From the NCBI GenBank assembly GCA_019244295.1, contig JAFASX010000144.1:1-64000 (forward strand): 64,000 nt of DNA. Direction: 5' to 3'. Made by a program: the position numbers and the translations under genes. Shown one piece after another: positions 61,553-64,000 of the stretch (position 1 is the first letter of the stretch; each line of letters opens with the position of its first letter). The DNA is from Pseudonocardia sp. Lineage in GTDB: Bacteria; Actinomycetota; Actinomycetes; Mycobacteriales; Pseudonocardiaceae. A model generated the notes under the pieces. The model saw nothing but the letters and a program-made list of their open reading frames with translations. It was not told where the DNA came from and did not search any database.

Positions 61553-61592
61553 GTGTTGACATAGTCAACGTGTTGTTGAATTAATCAACACG
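61553..61592. promoter_or_regulatory. Palindromic operator in the ethA-ethR intergenic region
   Basis: The 74 bases between the ethA and ethR starts contain GTGTTGACATAGTCAAC and, directly after, GTTGTTGAATTAATCAACAC. Each half is an imperfect palindrome built on GTTGA/TCAAC, giving four related half-sites over 40 bases. This matches the multi-dimer binding of EthR to its long operator in mycobacteria, so EthR binding and mutual repression is the likely function. Confidence 0.75.
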
Positions 61593-61607
61593 GTATAGGC
61601 TCACGCT

Positions 61608-62264
61608 GTGAGTCTCTCACCCACCGCTGACAAGGCGCGGTTGACGCGCAGCCGTCGAGGTTCCCGCCCATCCGGCGACGAGCGAGAACTGGCGATCTTG
61701 GCCACAGCCGAACGGTTGCTGGCCGACCGATCACTGAGCGAGATCTCGATCGACGAGTTGGCTCGGGGCGCCGGCATCTCGCGGCCGACCTTCTACTTCT
61801 ACTTCCCTTCCAAGGACGCGGTGCTGCTCACTCTGCTCGACCAGGTGGTGGCCGAAGCCGACGCCGCCGCGTTCGCCCCGGCCCATGAAATGGCGGGCGA
61901 TCAAGAAAAGCCGTGGCGGGAGGCGATCACTGCGTTCTTCGTAACGTTTCGCGCCCACCGGGCGGTGGCGGTGGCGGCCGCTCAGGCACGGGCCAGCAAC
62001 CCCGAAGTGCGCCAGCTGTGGGCGCGGGTCATGGAGAGCTGGGTACAACGCACCGAAGAAGCTATCCAGGCCGAACGCGATCGGGGAACCGCGCCCAGTG
62101 GCGTGCCAGCCCGAGATCTCGCCGTTGCGCTGAACCTGATGAATGAGCGGGTCATGCACGCGGTATTCGCCGAGGAGCAGCCGTCAATGAGGGAGGCCCA
62201 GGTGGTGGACACCCTGCTGCAGGTGTGGCTATCCAGCATTTACCACCCGGTGGCTCTGGCGTAG
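61608..62264 (+). CDS. ethR: TetR-family repressor, EthR-like
   Basis: A 218-residue TetR-family protein. The DNA-binding part RPSGDERELAILATAERLLADRSLSEISIDELARGAGISRPTFYFYFPSKDAVLLTLLDQVV is almost the same as in mycobacterial EthR, and the ligand-binding half keeps AVALNLMNERVMHAVFAEEQPSMREAQVVDTLLQVWLSSIY. The start is GTG at 61608. It is divergent from ethA and ends one base before the end of the MurJ-like gene. Confidence 0.92.
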   Translation: MSLSPTADKARLTRSRRGSRPSGDERELAILATAERLLADRSLSEISIDELARGAGISRPTFYFYFPSKDAVLLTLLDQVVAEADAAAFAPAHEMAGDQEKPWREAITAFFVTFRAHRAVAVAAAQARASNPEVRQLWARVMESWVQRTEEAIQAERDRGTAPSGVPARDLAVALNLMNERVMHAVFAEEQPSMREAQVVDTLLQVWLSSIYHPVALA

Positions 62265-62265
62265 C

Positions 62266-63948
62266 TTAACTAGCGGTCTTGCCGCGACTCGATGGGACCG
62301 CGCACACTGGCTCTCCGACGCGAAGCTTTGCCCGTAGCCTGGCGCGGATCACCGGAAGCTGACCGGAGAGTGCGGCGAGGGTAAAACCGAAGCAAACGGC
62401 GGAGACGGCTCCCAAGCCGGCGGCCACGAGCAGCTGCGGAAATCGCTCGTGGACCCGCGCCTGCACGAGCCAATACCCCAGGCCGGCGGCGGGCAGCATC
62501 GCCACCACCGCCAGGGCAATCCGCCCGAGCCGGGCGGTATCGAACAGCTGCTGCGGCCGGATCGCCCGGTGCAGAAGCCACAGGGTCAGCATGGCACCGG
62601 CTGCCTCGCCCGCAAGCACCGCGCACGAAAGGCCGAGCAGCCGGTCGCCGCCAGCCGGCAGCGCCAGGCTGGCCAGGCCAACGCCCAACCGCACGACCAA
62701 GTTGACGAAGCTGACCCGCCGGGGCCCGCGCACGTCCAACCGGGCGAACAGCGCCTGCCGACCAATCTCGCCGACCGCGTTGGCGAGCTGGGCGAACGCG
62801 AACACCGACAGCGCGGCCGTGACCCATCGCATGATCTCCGGGGTACGCAGATGGCCCTGGATCAGGACGCTCGCGGTCGGTTCGGCAAAAGCAATCAGCA
62901 GACAGGCGGCGGGCAGGCTGGCAGTCACGCCGAGACACAGCGCCTCGCGCCACGCGGCGCCGAACCGAGCGGTGTCATGTCGCTCGTTCGCCGCGCTCAT
63001 CCCAGGCAGCGCCGCGGCGTTGACCGACTTCACGCCCAGTGCGTTGAGCACGAAGTACACCGACATGCCCGCCTGGAAGACGGCGGAACCACCCGGAACC
63101 GTGCCGGCCAGAGCGAGCATCGCGAACATGGACGCCGATGGCGATACGGCAACCACAAGTGAGCGGCGCAGCCGGTGGGTGATCTCGTTGACGGCGTCAT
63201 CGGCCTGCCATCGTCGGCCAACCCGTACTGGCATCCCGCAGCGATGTGCACCATAGAGCTGCACGGCAGCATGGAACACCACTGACGCGGTCGACCCGAG
63301 TCCGAGCAGCACCACCATGCTCAGCGGTACCCCAGCCACCTCCAGATCAGGTTGGTAAAGCAACGCGACGACACTCATGGTCGCTATCAACCCGATGTTC
63401 TCGATCGCCGGAGCGGCTGCGGCGATCGCATAACGGCTGCGGGCTTGCTGGGCAGCCACCCCGATGTTGATCAGCATGTAGCCCACAACCTGCGGTGCCA
63501 CGAACAGCAACACCAGAATGGTCAACCACCACGCCTGAGCGCGGCTGGCCTGATCTGGTATGCCGAAGGTGGGCGCCAAGGCGATCAGCGGCGAGGCTAG
63601 CACCAGTAGGGCGGTGCCCAGGGACGCGCGTGTGATCAGGTACCCGGTGACCCTGGCGAGCAGCTCGATGGATGCCTGGGGCCCGGCGGACACCAGCGAC
63701 CTGACCAGGGCTGGTACCAGCACCAGCGCCAGTACCGGGCCGGCCGTCGCGGTAAAGATCCAGTTGGGCACCTGGTTCGCTTGGACGAACACATTGGAGA
63801 AGTAGGTTGGGCCCAACACGGCACCGATCACCGCGACACGAGCCAAGCCAGTGATCCGGCTGACCATCGTCCAGACCGAGACGGTCAACGAGCTGCGAGC
63901 CGTCGTCCGCCGCCGGGCACCTGGAGCTGGGGTTTCCCCAGCGGTCAT
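62266..63948 (-). CDS. MurJ/MviN-like lipid flippase (MVF family)
   Basis: A 560-residue polytopic protein with about 14 hydrophobic segments. SRITGLARVAVIGAVLGPTYFSNVFVQANQVPNWIFTATAGPVLALVLVPAL is the MVF N-terminal half, of the MurJ type that flips lipid-linked precursors such as lipid II. Later parts (LFARLDVRGPRRVSFVNLVVRLGVGLAS) fit. Differences from typical MurJ and the overlap with an upstream gene suggest a paralogue that may flip another lipid-linked sugar. The start overlaps the stop of the upstream gene by three bases. Confidence 0.85.
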   Translation of the reverse strand: MTAGETPAPGARRRTTARSSLTVSVWTMVSRITGLARVAVIGAVLGPTYFSNVFVQANQVPNWIFTATAGPVLALVLVPALVRSLVSAGPQASIELLARVTGYLITRASLGTALLVLASPLIALAPTFGIPDQASRAQAWWLTILVLLFVAPQVVGYMLINIGVAAQQARSRYAIAAAAPAIENIGLIATMSVVALLYQPDLEVAGVPLSMVVLLGLGSTASVVFHAAVQLYGAHRCGMPVRVGRRWQADDAVNEITHRLRRSLVVAVSPSASMFAMLALAGTVPGGSAVFQAGMSVYFVLNALGVKSVNAAALPGMSAANERHDTARFGAAWREALCLGVTASLPAACLLIAFAEPTASVLIQGHLRTPEIMRWVTAALSVFAFAQLANAVGEIGRQALFARLDVRGPRRVSFVNLVVRLGVGLASLALPAGGDRLLGLSCAVLAGEAAGAMLTLWLLHRAIRPQQLFDTARLGRIALAVVAMLPAAGLGYWLVQARVHERFPQLLVAAGLGAVSAVCFGFTLAALSGQLPVIRARLRAKLRVGEPVCAVPSSRGKTAS

Positions 63949-64000
63949 CCGCGCTTACCGCCACGCATCGTCTGGGACGCGGAGCCGGCGAGGTAGCTCT
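63945..64000 (-). CDS. C-terminal end of an upstream gene (partial)
   Basis: From the window edge the minus strand reads ...SYLAGSASQTMRGGKRG and stops with TGA at 63947-63945, sharing bases with the ATG of the MurJ-like gene. The overlap is the usual sign of an operon, so this is the tail of a co-transcribed gene. Too little is visible to name it. Confidence 0.5.
   Translation of the reverse strand, partial: SYLAGSASQTMRGGKRG

Noticed and set aside
1-64000. CRISPR arrays, tRNA or rRNA genes, insertion sequences, prophage genes
   Set aside because: I looked for regular repeats, tRNA-like T-loop and acceptor patterns, transposase motifs and phage structural genes and saw none that could be supported by eye.

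Overview
The window is chromosomal DNA of a high-GC actinobacterium. The best clues are the block gcvH - FHA protein with an ETTSIFR phospho-site (GarA/OdhI type) - MerR (FtsR type) - DUF151 - MerR - gcvP, which has the gene order known from mycobacteria; the divergent ethA/ethR-like pair; a GH65 phosphorylase of the Rv3401 type; orphan Mce-associated proteins; and a giant one-chain acyl-CoA carboxylase. Together these suggest a Pseudonocardiales/Mycobacteriales-like lineage. This is an inference from gene content; no rRNA or marker phylogeny is available here.

Layout. 1-1.1 kb: 5' end of an hsp70-like gene and a decayed tandem copy. 1.3-2.6 kb: an MHS-family transporter. 2.6-8.3 kb: a peptide/nickel-type ABC importer operon with the two ATPases fused. 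8.5-15.3 kb: the glycine-cleavage/GarA block, with a tandem glycine riboswitch before gcvP. 15.6-18.6 kb: a GlcD-like flavoprotein and a benzoylformate-decarboxylase/acetolactate-synthase-like TPP enzyme. 18.6-20.9 kb: GH65. 21.2-24.1 kb: a regulatory set (MEDS-STAS, MEDS-HATPase, BTAD regulator). 24.2-26.7 kb: a DUF3516 helicase. 26.7-29.3 kb: two Mce-associated proteins and a membrane protein. 29.5-34.4 kb: a frameshifted HlyD gene, a receiver domain lacking its phospho-Asp, and a NarL regulator with a PAS/GAF histidine kinase. 35.3-37.9 kb: metK, a metE-like remnant and metF. 38-43.4 kb: a kinase with HRN instead of HRD, then an ATP-grasp / GDP-mannose dehydrogenase-like / glycosyltransferase cassette. 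43.6-49.2 kb: the 1881-residue carboxylase. 49.7-60.0 kb: a form I molybdenum CO dehydrogenase locus. 60.0-62.3 kb: ethA/ethR with a palindromic operator. 62.3-64 kb: a MurJ-like flippase and the tail of a coupled upstream gene.

The CO dehydrogenase locus is the most notable region. CoxL carries the form I loop AYRCSFR. On the minus strand an 88-codon ORF, coxM, coxS, coxL, coxG and five very small proteins follow one another with overlaps or short gaps. Each of the five is one N-terminal membrane helix followed by a short, mutually similar helical tail. On the plus strand a 106-aa protein, a MoxR ATPase (coxD), a VWA protein (coxE) and a GIY-YIG-like protein form a second operon that converges on the first. 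An XdhC/CoxI-like maturation gene diverges from the other end. The five small proteins are the best candidate for an undescribed component, perhaps a membrane platform linking CO dehydrogenase/CoxG to the quinone pool.

Several loci show decay or loss of catalytic residues (hsp70 copy, metE-like fragment, HlyD with two apparent one-base deletions, HRN kinase, receiver without Asp). This could mean ongoing gene loss, or in the frameshift cases sequencing error. No tRNA, rRNA, CRISPR array, insertion sequence or phage gene was recognised.
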